Shown here: piece after piece, positions 11,623 through 21,147 of the stretch | Position numbering within the stretch: the first letter of the stretch is position 1 | Layout of the letters: each line of letters starts with the position of its first letter | From: Usnea hakonensis | Taxonomy: Eukaryota; Ascomycota; Lecanoromycetes; Lecanorales; Parmeliaceae | Direction of reading: 5' to 3' | DNA length: 64,000 nt | Assembly: GCA_013423325.1 (NCBI GenBank) | Contig: BLJB01000064.1 | Location: forward strand, 186,001-250,000 | Position numbers and translations under genes: made by a program | The notes under the pieces: model-generated | What the model saw: only the letters and a program-made list of their open reading frames with translations | What the model was told of the DNA's origin: nothing | Database searches by the model: none

Positions 11623-13507
11623 CGTTGCCGGCACGTAGACTGTCGGCTTTTAGTAAAAATTATGGCAATACTGTTCAAGTGATCAATGATGACTTACAAC
11701 AAGTGATGCTCATAGTTGCTCAGGACATTAATAGATTCTTCACTGGTACTTCACTCACTCACTGAGAGGATGTGGATATAGAGTTGCGCTCTTTATACGA
11801 ATATATTGGATCAAATAAAGGCATAGTCAAAAGCAAGGAAGGGTCTATGGTAGATACATAATCCAAAATGAAGGCAAGCTAAATACAGGATCGGATCGGC
11901 GATGGATGCTGATAGCTCCGAGGTTCTGTGATATCAAGTGAAATACCACCTGTCCATATTAGTTGCCACCCTTCTCTTTATCCCCGATGTGGGCGTCCCT
12001 TTTTGGCGAGCAGAATTCCTGGAAATGTGGGTCCTACTGATGGTACGACGTAGGTACTTGAAGGAGGCTTGACAGCATTAGTTTCCTTGAATTGCAGGGC
12101 ACTAGAAGCGACGCAACGGAACGTAAGACCACTCGCGTCATGTTTTGCCTAGCGTCCATTCTTCTCGCCCTCTTTCGGCCTCTCTTTTTTACAATTTGGA
12201 TTGCCTTGTTCAGATTGATAGCTTTATGTGCAGGTGAAACAGGGGCAGGCCTATGCGCATTGTCGTATATGCACGTAGCCCTCGAGAGGTTGTATTCGTA
12301 GGATGAGGGTTCTGTATTGACCAACATAATGAAAAACTGCGTCGTCCTGAGAAGGCATCAGGCGCCAAAGCGGACGCGCAAAGTTATCATAGCCCCACTG
12401 CTATTCCCTAATGATGTTAGCCACCGTGTCATCGACCGTCTGTAAATAGATGTCAGAGCGATTGCGCCACGAGAATACTTATTGGCGTCCATAGCCTTCC
12501 GCTAAGGTAAGATGGAGCACCAATTGAAAGGGATGACTGCAGAATTGGCAATGAATGCTGACAGCACCCACCTTTTGATCACATATTCAACCTCTAGCTT
12601 CTCTCCGATGCCTTGCATTATACACCTCTTTTCTAGCATGTAGCAATCCGAGAATTTAGGTGCAAGCAAGCGGAAGAAGTGTCATGTCATACTGGCTCAT
12701 AATGACCCTCCTTCCCGGCCTCAATTTCCATCGGATAGCCTTGTGGAACTCGACGGCATTATGCCTAAAGATGAAACGTGGACACCATAATAGACACATG
12801 CATATGCTGTGTAGCCCCTGAAAAGCTGGAGACGGAGGTCCCGTGTAAATCGTCACATGCGAGCACTGAGTCATGTAGTAAGGCAAAGAAGGCATCGGAT
12901 ACCAAGGCTGTCGCATTTTGGGGGAACTAAAATCTTACCCTTGAGGTACCTGGGCACTTGTAATCTTGTAAACAGTATTGAAACATACTGTAGCATGCTT
13001 GAGATCCATAGGTGTCTCTTTTGATCCGCGATCGTCCGTCATCAATGCAACTCACTGCTGCGTTATTCATCTCTCGGTTGTACGAAGGCGGCCAATACCA
13101 TTCGCTGTTGATCGACCCCTTTACATGCTCCAAGATCCAGCTGCAAAGCCAATTGGTGTCATACCGGGTTTTTAGAATTGACTGTATAATTGCCGGATTT
13201 TGGTGACGATTCCGAAAGGCATAGAGAAAAACCCTATCACCCAGGATGGACTTCGCTGAGCTTGGGTGAGGGTGTCGATATTCTGGTCTGGTCACCGTGC
13301 CAGTATCCTGCTTCCTCGAAATGCGATTGGCGAGACGAGGGAAGGTCCATCTCCCGTGACCTCGATGCGAGCAAACACAGCAGATCTGACGTTGACTTGG
13401 GCTGTACTTGGGCAGATGCAACGCAGCTAAGGGTAGGCCGGCCGCATGCTTACGAGGGGAAAACTCCGTAAACTCCTCTGATCGAAATTTGCGATATGCA
13501 CAAAGCT
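11623..13507. other. Gene-poor region with weak ORFs only
   Basis: About 1.9 kb upstream of the large membrane protein. Open frames on the minus strand at 12034-12327, 12656-12916 and 12927-13421 have no recognisable motifs and no convincing splice sites. The region looks like promoter plus decayed or non-coding DNA, and it ends at an inverted-repeat element. Confidence 0.35.
12927..13421 (-). CDS. Weak hypothetical ORF, 164 codons
   Basis: The longest frame in the gene-poor stretch. The predicted product is rich in Arg, Cys and aromatic residues, with no signal peptide, membrane segment or repeated motif. It has no family signature I know and lies beside a MITE-like element. It may be chance. 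It is listed only because nothing else explains this interval; transcript evidence would be needed before using it. Confidence 0.15.
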   Translation of the reverse strand: MHLPKYSPSQRQICCVCSHRGHGRWTFPRLANRISRKQDTGTVTRPEYRHPHPSSAKSILGDRVFLYAFRNRHQNPAIIQSILKTRYDTNWLCSWILEHVKGSINSEWYWPPSYNREMNNAAVSCIDDGRSRIKRDTYGSQACYSMFQYCLQDYKCPGTSRVRF

Positions 13508-13744
13508 TGCGAATTGCTTAAGTAGCACTTTTTTTCGACAAATTGCAACCTCGCCAACCCGAAATGGTATATTGCCAAGACATTGCCATTCTAGATCAAT
13601 TGTACAGCTCTATAGTTATTACGAATCTTGAAAAAACCTCTATATTAATGTTCGTCGCCTCTTACTAAGGATCTTGGCCCCATAAAAAATTTCAAATAAT
13701 AATGAGGTTGCAATTTTTCGAAAAAAAGTGCCAAGCAATTCGCA
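13508..13744. mobile_element. MITE-like element with about 40-base terminal inverted repeats
   Basis: A 237-base AT-rich unit whose two ends are imperfect inverted copies of each other. The left arm (about 13508-13552) begins TGCGAATTGCTT and runs through a T7 tract and AAATTGCAACCTC. The right arm (about 13704-13744) is its reverse complement, with a small deletion near the tip. The interior has no ORF. Size, long arms and lack of coding capacity fit a non-autonomous DNA transposon. No clear target-site duplication is visible, so the exact boundary and superfamily are unknown. It sits about 160-220 bases upstream of the DUF952 gene. Confidence 0.6.
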
Positions 13745-13968
13745 TCGTCAGCCAAGACTTCGTTGTACTTGAGTTTTACTGCATGGCTCTTTCTATAGAT
13801 TGAACAATTCGTGCCTCTGACAGTGAAACTTGAGCTTCGCTTCTAGAATTTCTGACGCTGCTGCAGCGGAGCTTATTCCTGCACCTAAATTCCCACCAAC
13901 TTGATATGTACCTCTTACTCCTCACCTCCATCTGCAACATCCCAAAAATTACACCCACAGCCGACAAA

Positions 13969-14340
13969 ATGGCTCCCCCATCACCCCTCCCACAGTACGT
14001 CTACAAGATCCTCCCAGAAGCGCCTCCAGATCCACTGCCCGCCAGTCTACCCCTCTCCGCTACGGATAGCCAAGACGGCTTCATACATCTCTCCACCGCT
14101 GCACAGATGCCTGCTACTGCTGATCGCTTCTACTCTGGCAACAAGAACATATGGGTACTCAGAATACCTCTGGAGCGGATCAAGAGCAACTTGAAGTGGG
14201 AAGAGGCCGGGAGCGGCTGCTTTCCCCACCTTTATGGGGCGGATCTGGGACAGAAGGAGGTTGAGCGCACGAAAGCTTTCACAAGAGGTGAGGGTGGTGG
14301 TTGGACTGAGATTCTTGAAAAGGACGAATTATTCACCTGA
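13969..14340 (+). CDS. DUF952 domain protein
   Basis: A small intron-free gene of about 123 residues. The body YVYKILPEAPPDPLPASLPL, DGFIHLSTAAQMPATADRFY and IWVLRIPLERI, followed by a PHLYG segment, is the DUF952 (PF06108) pattern, a small conserved fold of unknown biochemical role found in bacteria and fungi. I prefer the ATG at 13969 (context AAAATGGCT), which gives the usual compact N-terminus. An in-frame ATG at 13906 would add 21 hydrophobic residues resembling a leader. The gene ends 84 bases from the convergent Med20 gene, so their 3' UTRs probably overlap. Confidence 0.8.
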   Translation: MAPPSPLPQYVYKILPEAPPDPLPASLPLSATDSQDGFIHLSTAAQMPATADRFYSGNKNIWVLRIPLERIKSNLKWEEAGSGCFPHLYGADLGQKEVERTKAFTRGEGGGWTEILEKDELFT

Positions 14341-14424
14341 GATCTACTTCAGTGGCCCCACTGAGTGCGATTCGGAAGGCCCAAGAATTGGCAGACAACA
14401 TATAATCCAATAATCCTGTATCCA

Positions 14425-15177
14425 TCATCTCGGCCTCAGAAGCTCACACCACTGCCTTATGGTTCCCTCTCCATCTCCCAATCCGGGCACCCAATATACC
14501 TCCCTCGCCCCCCGCAATCCCAGTCCCTCCCAAAAGCCCTTAACCACTGCTTCTCCCGCTTCCAGATCGTCTTTTTCTCGCCCAGCCTCAAGACCAATCC
14601 ACGTAACTTCGCACACCGCTCCTCTTCCCATTTGGCCACCTCCGCTGCCACCTTGCTTCAGTTCTCCAACTCTAACCCTAAAATCGCCTATCTCAAACGC
14701 ATGCCCATGACCTATGCTAAGTATCTGTCGTGACTGCCATAACGGGCCAAACTTCGAAAGTATGAGCTGGGTGAACTCTTCGCTCGATGGGTTTGTGGCG
14801 ATAGAGATTATGGTCGCCGGCTCCCCACTAGCTGCTTCGGCGCTTGTATTGGATGAAGCCGGCGTTCCGGCCCTGGTCTGAGAAGCGGGGTGGGTGCTCG
14901 TAATAACGATATATGTTCGGGGCGCACGATGCGAGAGAGTCAGGATTTGAAGAAAGCGGGGGCCGGGAGGTTTGCCGTTAGCGACGCCATTCGTGAGAGC
15001 AGGGGATGATTGGGCAGGAAGTTGCGAGGCAGGCGTTTCGCGGAATATGCGGTGGTGGAGTGACCAGGGAGGCAGAGGAGAGGGATCGTAGTTGGAGGTG
15101 AACTTGGCGAGGATGTCATTGGTAGGATTGGAGTCTGGGCTGGAGGCGGGCAGGAAGTAAAGCGCTGTCACTGGCAT
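14425..15177 (-). CDS. MED20: Mediator complex subunit 20 (Med20/Srb2/TRF-like)
   Basis: A subunit of the Mediator head module, which links activators to RNA polymerase II in the nucleus. The 250-residue intron-free frame opens with MPVTALYFLP, the typical Med20 start. It continues with PWSLHHRIFR, RTYIVI, then SSEEFTQLILSKFGPLWQSR, the segment FEIGDFRVRVGELKQG and a C-terminal VVKGFWEGLGL. These match the fungal Med20 layout (head beta-barrel strands around GDFRVR), and the length is normal. A Pro/Ser/Ala-rich low-complexity insert near residues 55-130 is more variable. It converges on DUF952 and diverges from the HeLo-like gene across 624 bases. Confidence 0.85.
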   Translation of the reverse strand: MPVTALYFLPASSPDSNPTNDILAKFTSNYDPSPLPPWSLHHRIFRETPASQLPAQSSPALTNGVANGKPPGPRFLQILTLSHRAPRTYIVITSTHPASQTRAGTPASSNTSAEAASGEPATIISIATNPSSEEFTQLILSKFGPLWQSRQILSIGHGHAFEIGDFRVRVGELKQGGSGGGQMGRGAVCEVTWIGLEAGREKDDLEAGEAVVKGFWEGLGLRGAREVYWVPGLGDGEGTIRQWCELLRPR

Positions 15178-15801
15178 GCTGCCTTAGAATCGGTATTCAG
15201 CTCAGACAGTCATGCCGCCTCCAGCTTCTCCTTTAAGGTTTCCAGACGTTACGCATCGGAGAAAGGACTCGACGACTCTGAAGCAAAGCAGAGAACAAGG
15301 CACCTAAGGCGCTGGAATGCGCAAAGTGACCTGACTGGCATTGTTAAGGGACGAGGGGACCTAAGATGTTTGAGGCGACAGCCAAGGCGCTATCTTTCAG
15401 GCTTCACCTTAAAGAACCTTAGCCTCAGGCATCAACATCAAACCGAGCCATCCTCTTCGATACTTTACTGCGCAGTAGCAGAAAAGCACAGCATTACAAT
15501 TTTGCTTTCTCTTTATAATCAATTGATCAAAGAATGGAGGGAAGCCTGTGCAAATGCTTAGTAGTAATACGGAGTGACTAAGTTCTCTTACGAGTAACCA
15601 TTTACTGCTGCCTCCGTTGCCACTGTTCCTTCCCAGAAGGTTAGCGCATAATCAGGCATCAGCTTTTGTACAATGCAAAACGCAAGACCAAGCAGGCTTC
15701 AACCTATATACAGTCAATGACAATCACTCTCGAGATCCTTTCAATCTTTTGCTTTCTTTCATATTGATTTTTCACCAGAAGGCGTTGTTGTTTCAAGTGG
15801 G
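15178..15801. promoter_or_regulatory. Divergent intergenic region, Med20 / HeLo-pseudokinase-protease gene
   Basis: 624 bases between two divergent start codons, so both promoters should lie here. No ORF with support and no clear repeat. A short AT-rich part lies near 15490-15600. No specific factor site is claimed. Confidence 0.4.
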
Positions 15802-18800
15802 ATGGAGCTCATCAGAAATGCCCACGCCCTGCTGCCGCGGCGGCTAACTCAGATGTATGTCGATACGAAAAGGAGCTACGAATTAATTGTCCAAGCCAAT
15901 ATCACCAATCCCCAGCTCTCCTCATTACATCGCAAACTTAGAATTCAGAAGGATCGATATGTGGCATGGGGTTTGGAATGGGCAGATTCGAAAGCGGACC
16001 AGACTGGTGATATTGATGGATCCCTGGATCGGGCAGGGATCAGCGACTTGGTTGCTAGTATCATGTCATCCATCAGAGAACTGCTTGATGAAGCAGAGCG
16101 GATACAACCACGCTCACGGCCTCAGCTTCCTGGAGGGTACCCTATCGACAACAAAGGGATGCTGTTCAGTCCTGCTAATCAATGGACACCTATTGATGTG
16201 GCTCGCCTGGAAGACATTGTTAAAGATATCACGACTTCGATTGACACATTATGCGATCTATCAAGATCACAAGAGATTCTTCGCCAGGGCTCTACTAATC
16301 AGGATGCAAAGCCCTCCACTGGCCAAAGTGAAAAGCAATCCTCAAATGCCTTCAACCCTGGAAAGTCGGGCGTCGCCCAGGCTCAACTCTCCTTAGAAAA
16401 TGTTACAACAGCTGACAGCGGATCTGTACCGCCAATGTGGTCTCGGGTCACCGTCTCAACAAAAATTGATCCCAGTAGACTGCGCTTTCCGGTGGGGTGG
16501 CCGACGACTGAATCCTCGCCACCTTCTTACGAAAATATCGCAAACAAATCCGATGACCGAGTATTTGCTTGGCTACTCGACGTGCTGCCGTCTAGCGCGC
16601 CTTTAAACCACTTCGAAGGCAAACCGGTACTGCTCGATTACGGCTCTCTTCAGGACATAGACCCTGAGACTGGTCGTTTGCCCTCACTTCGGCGTTACGA
16701 AGAACTTTGGAGAGCTCTTGGCCAGAAGTCTGATGAGTCTAGATCTCGGTACATAGGAACAATGAGACTCATAGGCTGGTTCGTGGACTCTTATCGGCGA
16801 AGGTACGCCTTTGTCTACGAAGTACCGGGGCCAGCCTCTCTGAGCATCGATTTGCTCGATCAGCGTTACTCCCCGCAGAGTCTTCTCTCGTTTCTCCAAC
16901 ATGCTGCCAACACTGACAGCAACAACATGCCATGCTTGGAGGACAGGTTCCGTCTTGCGTTTCGGCTCGCGTTGAGTTTACTCCATATCCATGCTAATGG
17001 TATATCTCACCGGAATATCAACAGTAGTAACGTTGTATTTGTGGATGGGAGTCGCCCCACAGATGCGAACTCTATGCCATGGAAGGATGGTGCTATCCGC
17101 CATCCACTTCTCACTTCCTTCGATACTTCCGCAGAAGATACACATGTTGCACATTATCAAGAAAGCTTCATCTCCAGCATCTATCGTCATCCCATGGCTG
17201 AAAGCGGCAAAAGGACAACATACAAGCCTGCTTACGACATTTACAGTTTAGGTTTGATCCTACTGGAGGTGGGACTGTGGATGCCAATTCATCAGCTTTG
17301 GAAGACCAAATACTCACATCAGCATTTCAAAGCAAGGCTTCAGACCGTGTATTCCAAGAAACTCGCTGGCAAATGTGGCAACAGGTATATGCGTGTGATT
17401 GATTACTGCCTGAGTGCTGCAGATACCCGGCGTTCAGAAAGACAGCAACCAAAGTTGCAGACCGACTTCTATTGGAATGCCCTCAAGCCCCTAGAACGGT
17501 GTTGCATGATTGATGACGACGACCAACCTATGATATTACCCGCTTCCTTTACCTCTAGTCCGAGTGAGCCTCTGTCAGTGGCCAGGGAGGTGGTATCGGC
17601 ACCAGTCCCTTGGCAAGCGCTCAAGGTTGATTCCCCTACCCAGCCAGGATACAAATCTGATTTACTGGTCTGGTCGCATAACATACCTCAGCCAGCCCGT
17701 GCCTATTTCGACACGGTTATGATGCCAAGGATGAGTCGCATGCTTGCAAAGGCCATCAATAGGTGGGAATCCTACGAAATAGACGTATTCATGGCTGGTA
17801 ACACCCCAGAAACGGCGAAACCAACAGTCTTGATGGTGTGCAAGAGCATTTTGAGGGCTTGGAAGATTATGCAGTACGTTAATGAAGACAAACGATTTTT
17901 CGACATCCAAGTCGCTTCTGGTCAGATCACATGTTCGAAGAAGAAGAAAAGGCGACAGAAGAAGGCTGTTGGCCCAGGAGAGAGCCAAACATCGAGTCGA
18001 CAACCCTCACGATATCAAGAAAAGCCCACGTGTGGAGCGTCAATAGGCTGTTTTGTTGATGAGCAGCATTCGGAAGCGGTCACATTTGGGGGCATAGTCC
18101 TCATAAATGGCGAGGCCCATGGGATGAGCGTGCATCACATGCTTCAAGAAGAGAAGGAGCCTGATCTAAGCATAGAAGGTTTCGAGTGCTTATTACCAGA
18201 TGAAATGGCCATACTTGACATTTCAGAGGACAAATTGCATGATCTTGAGTGCCTTCGAGCACTCGATTCGGACGACTCTGATATCGGTGAGGATGTCAAT
18301 ATGGGTGACTTGCCCGGGACCATGCCTGGCGGGGGTGAGCATGTCATCGTTACGCAGCCAGCGCTAGATGACGTTGAAGAAAATTTCTTTCCGGACCCGC
18401 GCGAAATGAGTGATGACCACCTTGTGAGCCATGGCTTAGGCAATATCCACGCCTCTTCAGGGCTGAGACGTTTGACCTATGGATCTGTAGCGCACGAGGT
18501 CGATTGGGCGCTTTTTAAGATTCACGAGGAACGAAGAACGGCGACAAACACGGTTGAAGGAGGTGCAAAACATTGTCAAGTTCAAGGTTCCTACCCTTCT
18601 ATGGTGCTCAAAGCTGAAACGCTCGGAAGCCTACGAGTCCATGCATTCGGTTCAACAAGTGGGCTTGCTATCGGAACAATTCTACCAACGATGCAGCAAA
18701 CCAAGATGCCAGGGAGGGTCTACCCATCTCCTGTATGGCGGGTCAAGGGCGACTTCGGAGTGGGCGGCGATTCGGGCGCTTGGGTCATAGACAACGCAAC

Positions 18801-19311
18801 TGGTGGGCTATGTGGCCATGTTACTGCCTACTCGGACTTCGGCCAGTATGCTACAATTGCACCAATGGAAGTGATGCTCCATGACATGGAACAAGTCCTA
18901 GGGGCAAGTGTAACTCTGCCCCAGACACAGGACGGGGCTACAGCCACAGCAGACATGTCAGTTAGAGACCAAATTATTGCGGACGAACAACAATGCACGG
19001 AAAATAAGGGAAAGGATCCCATCGATAGTGAAAATGACCGACGCCAAAGCATTGATTCCTATTACATATCTCGTAGCGACTCCGAAGATGATGCCGCAAC
19101 AGGGCCTGCCCCGCTCACAAGTCCCCCGCTTGCGACTTCGCCACCGGCATCATCGCACCAACAGAGTCCAGATATCAGCCTTGACGAAGTTGCCAAAAAA
19201 TGGAACAGGGAGCAGGGGAAGAGGAACAGCAGAGGTGGTAGCCCCATCAAAGGCAAAGGATTGGCGGAACCGGTGCAGATGAATGGAGATGGAGTTCAGG
19301 CAAGGGGTTGA
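15802..19311 (+). CDS. HeLo-like / pseudokinase / trypsin-like serine protease fusion protein
   Basis: A single 1169-codon exon. Residues 1 to about 165 are helical and resemble fungal HeLo / prion-inhibition domains (LSSLHRKLRIQKDRYVAWGL, then AERIQPRSRPQ). Residues about 250-570 have a kinase-like fold: LALSLLHIHANGISHRN and then YDIYSLGLILLEVGLW. The catalytic loop reads H403-R404-N405 instead of HRD, and the DFG position reads SFD at 439-441, so it is probably a pseudokinase. A basic linker rich in Lys (about 713-720) leads to a C-terminal domain with a trypsin-like triad: His778 or His779 (MSVHHM), Asp901 (VDWALF) and Ser991 in GDSGAW. The last 150 residues are disordered. HeLo domains mediate membrane-targeting cell death in fungi; the combined role is inferred, perhaps a self-contained immune or cell-death sensor with protease output. 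No NACHT, WD or ankyrin module is present. Confidence 0.8.
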   Translation: MELIRNAHALLPRRLTQMYVDTKRSYELIVQANITNPQLSSLHRKLRIQKDRYVAWGLEWADSKADQTGDIDGSLDRAGISDLVASIMSSIRELLDEAERIQPRSRPQLPGGYPIDNKGMLFSPANQWTPIDVARLEDIVKDITTSIDTLCDLSRSQEILRQGSTNQDAKPSTGQSEKQSSNAFNPGKSGVAQAQLSLENVTTADSGSVPPMWSRVTVSTKIDPSRLRFPVGWPTTESSPPSYENIANKSDDRVFAWLLDVLPSSAPLNHFEGKPVLLDYGSLQDIDPETGRLPSLRRYEELWRALGQKSDESRSRYIGTMRLIGWFVDSYRRRYAFVYEVPGPASLSIDLLDQRYSPQSLLSFLQHAANTDSNNMPCLEDRFRLAFRLALSLLHIHANGISHRNINSSNVVFVDGSRPTDANSMPWKDGAIRHPLLTSFDTSAEDTHVAHYQESFISSIYRHPMAESGKRTTYKPAYDIYSLGLILLEVGLWMPIHQLWKTKYSHQHFKARLQTVYSKKLAGKCGNRYMRVIDYCLSAADTRRSERQQPKLQTDFYWNALKPLERCCMIDDDDQPMILPASFTSSPSEPLSVAREVVSAPVPWQALKVDSPTQPGYKSDLLVWSHNIPQPARAYFDTVMMPRMSRMLAKAINRWESYEIDVFMAGNTPETAKPTVLMVCKSILRAWKIMQYVNEDKRFFDIQVASGQITCSKKKKRRQKKAVGPGESQTSSRQPSRYQEKPTCGASIGCFVDEQHSEAVTFGGIVLINGEAHGMSVHHMLQEEKEPDLSIEGFECLLPDEMAILDISEDKLHDLECLRALDSDDSDIGEDVNMGDLPGTMPGGGEHVIVTQPALDDVEENFFPDPREMSDDHLVSHGLGNIHASSGLRRLTYGSVAHEVDWALFKIHEERRTATNTVEGGAKHCQVQGSYPSMVLKAETLGSLRVHAFGSTSGLAIGTILPTMQQTKMPGRVYPSPVWRVKGDFGVGGDSGAWVIDNATGGLCGHVTAYSDFGQYATIAPMEVMLHDMEQVLGASVTLPQTQDGATATADMSVRDQIIADEQQCTENKGKDPIDSENDRRQSIDSYYISRSDSEDDAATGPAPLTSPPLATSPPASSHQQSPDISLDEVAKKWNREQGKRNSRGGSPIKGKGLAEPVQMNGDGVQARG

Positions 19312-19593
19312 GACTGCTAATCGCGGGCGCTGCGGATTGTAACGAGGGGTCTGTTCGAGAGATATACCCAATTATCCAATTCTTGGACTGCGAACGGGCG
19401 AAGCAATTGAGTCTTGTATTGGAAGATACCCTCTATTTCGAATTGTCTATGCAGCTTTACTATCTGATAACGAGCTTAAATTGAATCTTCCTTGGTTTCC
19501 AACTTTCAATAAACTGCTATATAACATCTTGAAAGCCCGAGTCTTTTCCAGACAGATAACAGACACACTCGCCTCCAGCCCGTCCACAACAGC

Positions 19594-20911
19594 TCATTCC
19601 TTAACAACCAAGCCTGCCATTCCCATACCCGTCCCAACACACATACTCACAACCCCCACATCCCCCAACCCCCCCTGACCCATCTCGCTCAAAATCGTGC
19701 TCACCATCCTACCTCCCGTCGCTCCCAGCGGGTGCCCCAACGCTATAGCCCCACCCCGAGGATTAACCCTCCCCTCCTCCAGCGCATTTTCCAATCCCAA
19801 TTTCCTCACACAGTATAGCGCCTGGCTCGCAAACGCCTCATTGATTTCCCACACCCCTACATCCTCCTTCCTGATGTCCAACGCCGAGAGAAGAGCAGGG
19901 ATGGCGTACGCAGGTCCAATACCCATCTCATCCGGCGCGACGCCCAGGACAGTTGCGCCTGCGAATTTTCCCATGATATCAGAGGACACGCCGAGGGCAT
20001 GGGCGGTCGAGCGACGCATCATGAGGGCCGCGGCCGCGCCGTCGGAGATTTGGGAGCTGTTGCCTGCGGTCGTGGTGCCGGTCTCTTTGAAGACGGGTTT
20101 GAGCTTCGCCATGGATGCTGCGGAAGCGTCGTGTCGGATTCCGTCGTCTTTGGAAACTTCTCTGGTGTCGCTGGGTTGAGCGGTGGGGCTGGCGTCGCTT
20201 TCGCTTGGGGGATTCGTGACGGAGACTGAGACGATTTCTCGGTCAAAGAGGCCTTTCTTTTGGGCTTTGGATGCGCGGGTGTGTGATGCGGCGCCGAAAG
20301 CGTCCTGGTCCGCTCTGCTGATGCCATACCGCTCCGCTACATTCTCGCTTGTGATGCCCATTGGCATGATACAATCTCGTGCATCTTTCACCTCGCTCTT
20401 TTCCAACTCAGGCCACAGTTGCATCGGCACGGCTTTCGAGCCGTAGTTCCTCGTCATGCTTTCCATGCCCGCGCCGATACCCACGTCTATCCGTCCCAGG
20501 GCAATACTGTCGGCGATGGTCGTGATGGCTTGGAGGCTAGACGCGCAAGCACGGTTGACGGTGTAGAGGGATGTGCTGGATGGATAGCCGACGTGATTCA
20601 GGGCCATGCGGGCAGCTTTGGAGCCGCCGAGTTCGGAGAGAACGGTTCCGACAGCGACATCTTGGACGGCGGAGGGTGGGACATTGGGGTTCTGCGTGAG
20701 CGTTGCGCGGAGGACCTGGCAGTCGGTGAGTCGGAAACAAAGAGAAAGTAGAAAGATTGGAACGAACGGCAGCCAGCATTTGCTCTGGGTAGGAGTTGCG
20801 GAGGCCGCCTTTGTAGGATCTGGTTATGGGAGTGCGGAAAGCGGAGAGGAAGACCACATCATTCGAGTATGTCTGGAGGATATTCTTCAATCCTTTTTGA
20901 TATTGAGCCAT
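19594..20911 (-). CDS. 3-ketoacyl-CoA thiolase (acetyl-CoA acyltransferase)
   Basis: Catalyses the last, thiolytic step of fatty-acid beta-oxidation, releasing acetyl-CoA; fungal members of this type are usually peroxisomal. The start at 20911 gives MAQYQKGLKNILQTYSNDVV. One intron (donor GTTCGT, acceptor CCAG, about 20709-20762) joins LAA to VLRATLTQNPNVPPSAVQDV. Motifs: acylated Cys105 in VNRACASSL, GIGAGMESMT, NEAFASQAL, the GHPLGATGG histidine, and the second catalytic Cys in MCVGTGMG near the C-terminus. Length is about 421 residues, as expected. The N-terminus has no perfect PTS2 and the C-terminus (VVKE) is not PTS1, so its compartment is not settled. It is divergent from the PLP-synthase glutaminase gene across 236 bases. 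Confidence 0.92.
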
Positions 20912-21147
20912 TATGGTGGGAGGTAGAGGCGGACTATCCTCACAGAAAAAATCATAAGGGCTTTCATCATGGAGAAAAGCTCTTGCAGGAGTAATAGTAG
21001 AAGATGGAGAACTCCATGTCAACGGGATTTGCCCGCGGTTGTCAGGCACGAGGGTTCTACTAGCGGCCCTTCTTTTCTCCGGCGCAAGATGACGATGTTG
21101 GGAATGTCTCTAAGAGATTGTTCTTGACTCACACGAACAGAACTTAA
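20912..21147. promoter_or_regulatory. Short bidirectional promoter, thiolase / PLP synthase glutaminase
   Basis: 236 bases between two divergent start codons. Both genes must be driven from here, unless their leaders overlap. No particular factor site is claimed. Confidence 0.45.

Noticed and set aside
19697..20751. Long plus-strand frames opposite the thiolase gene
   Set aside because: They are antisense to strongly conserved thiolase codons, with GC-biased translation and no motif; frame shadows of the real gene.
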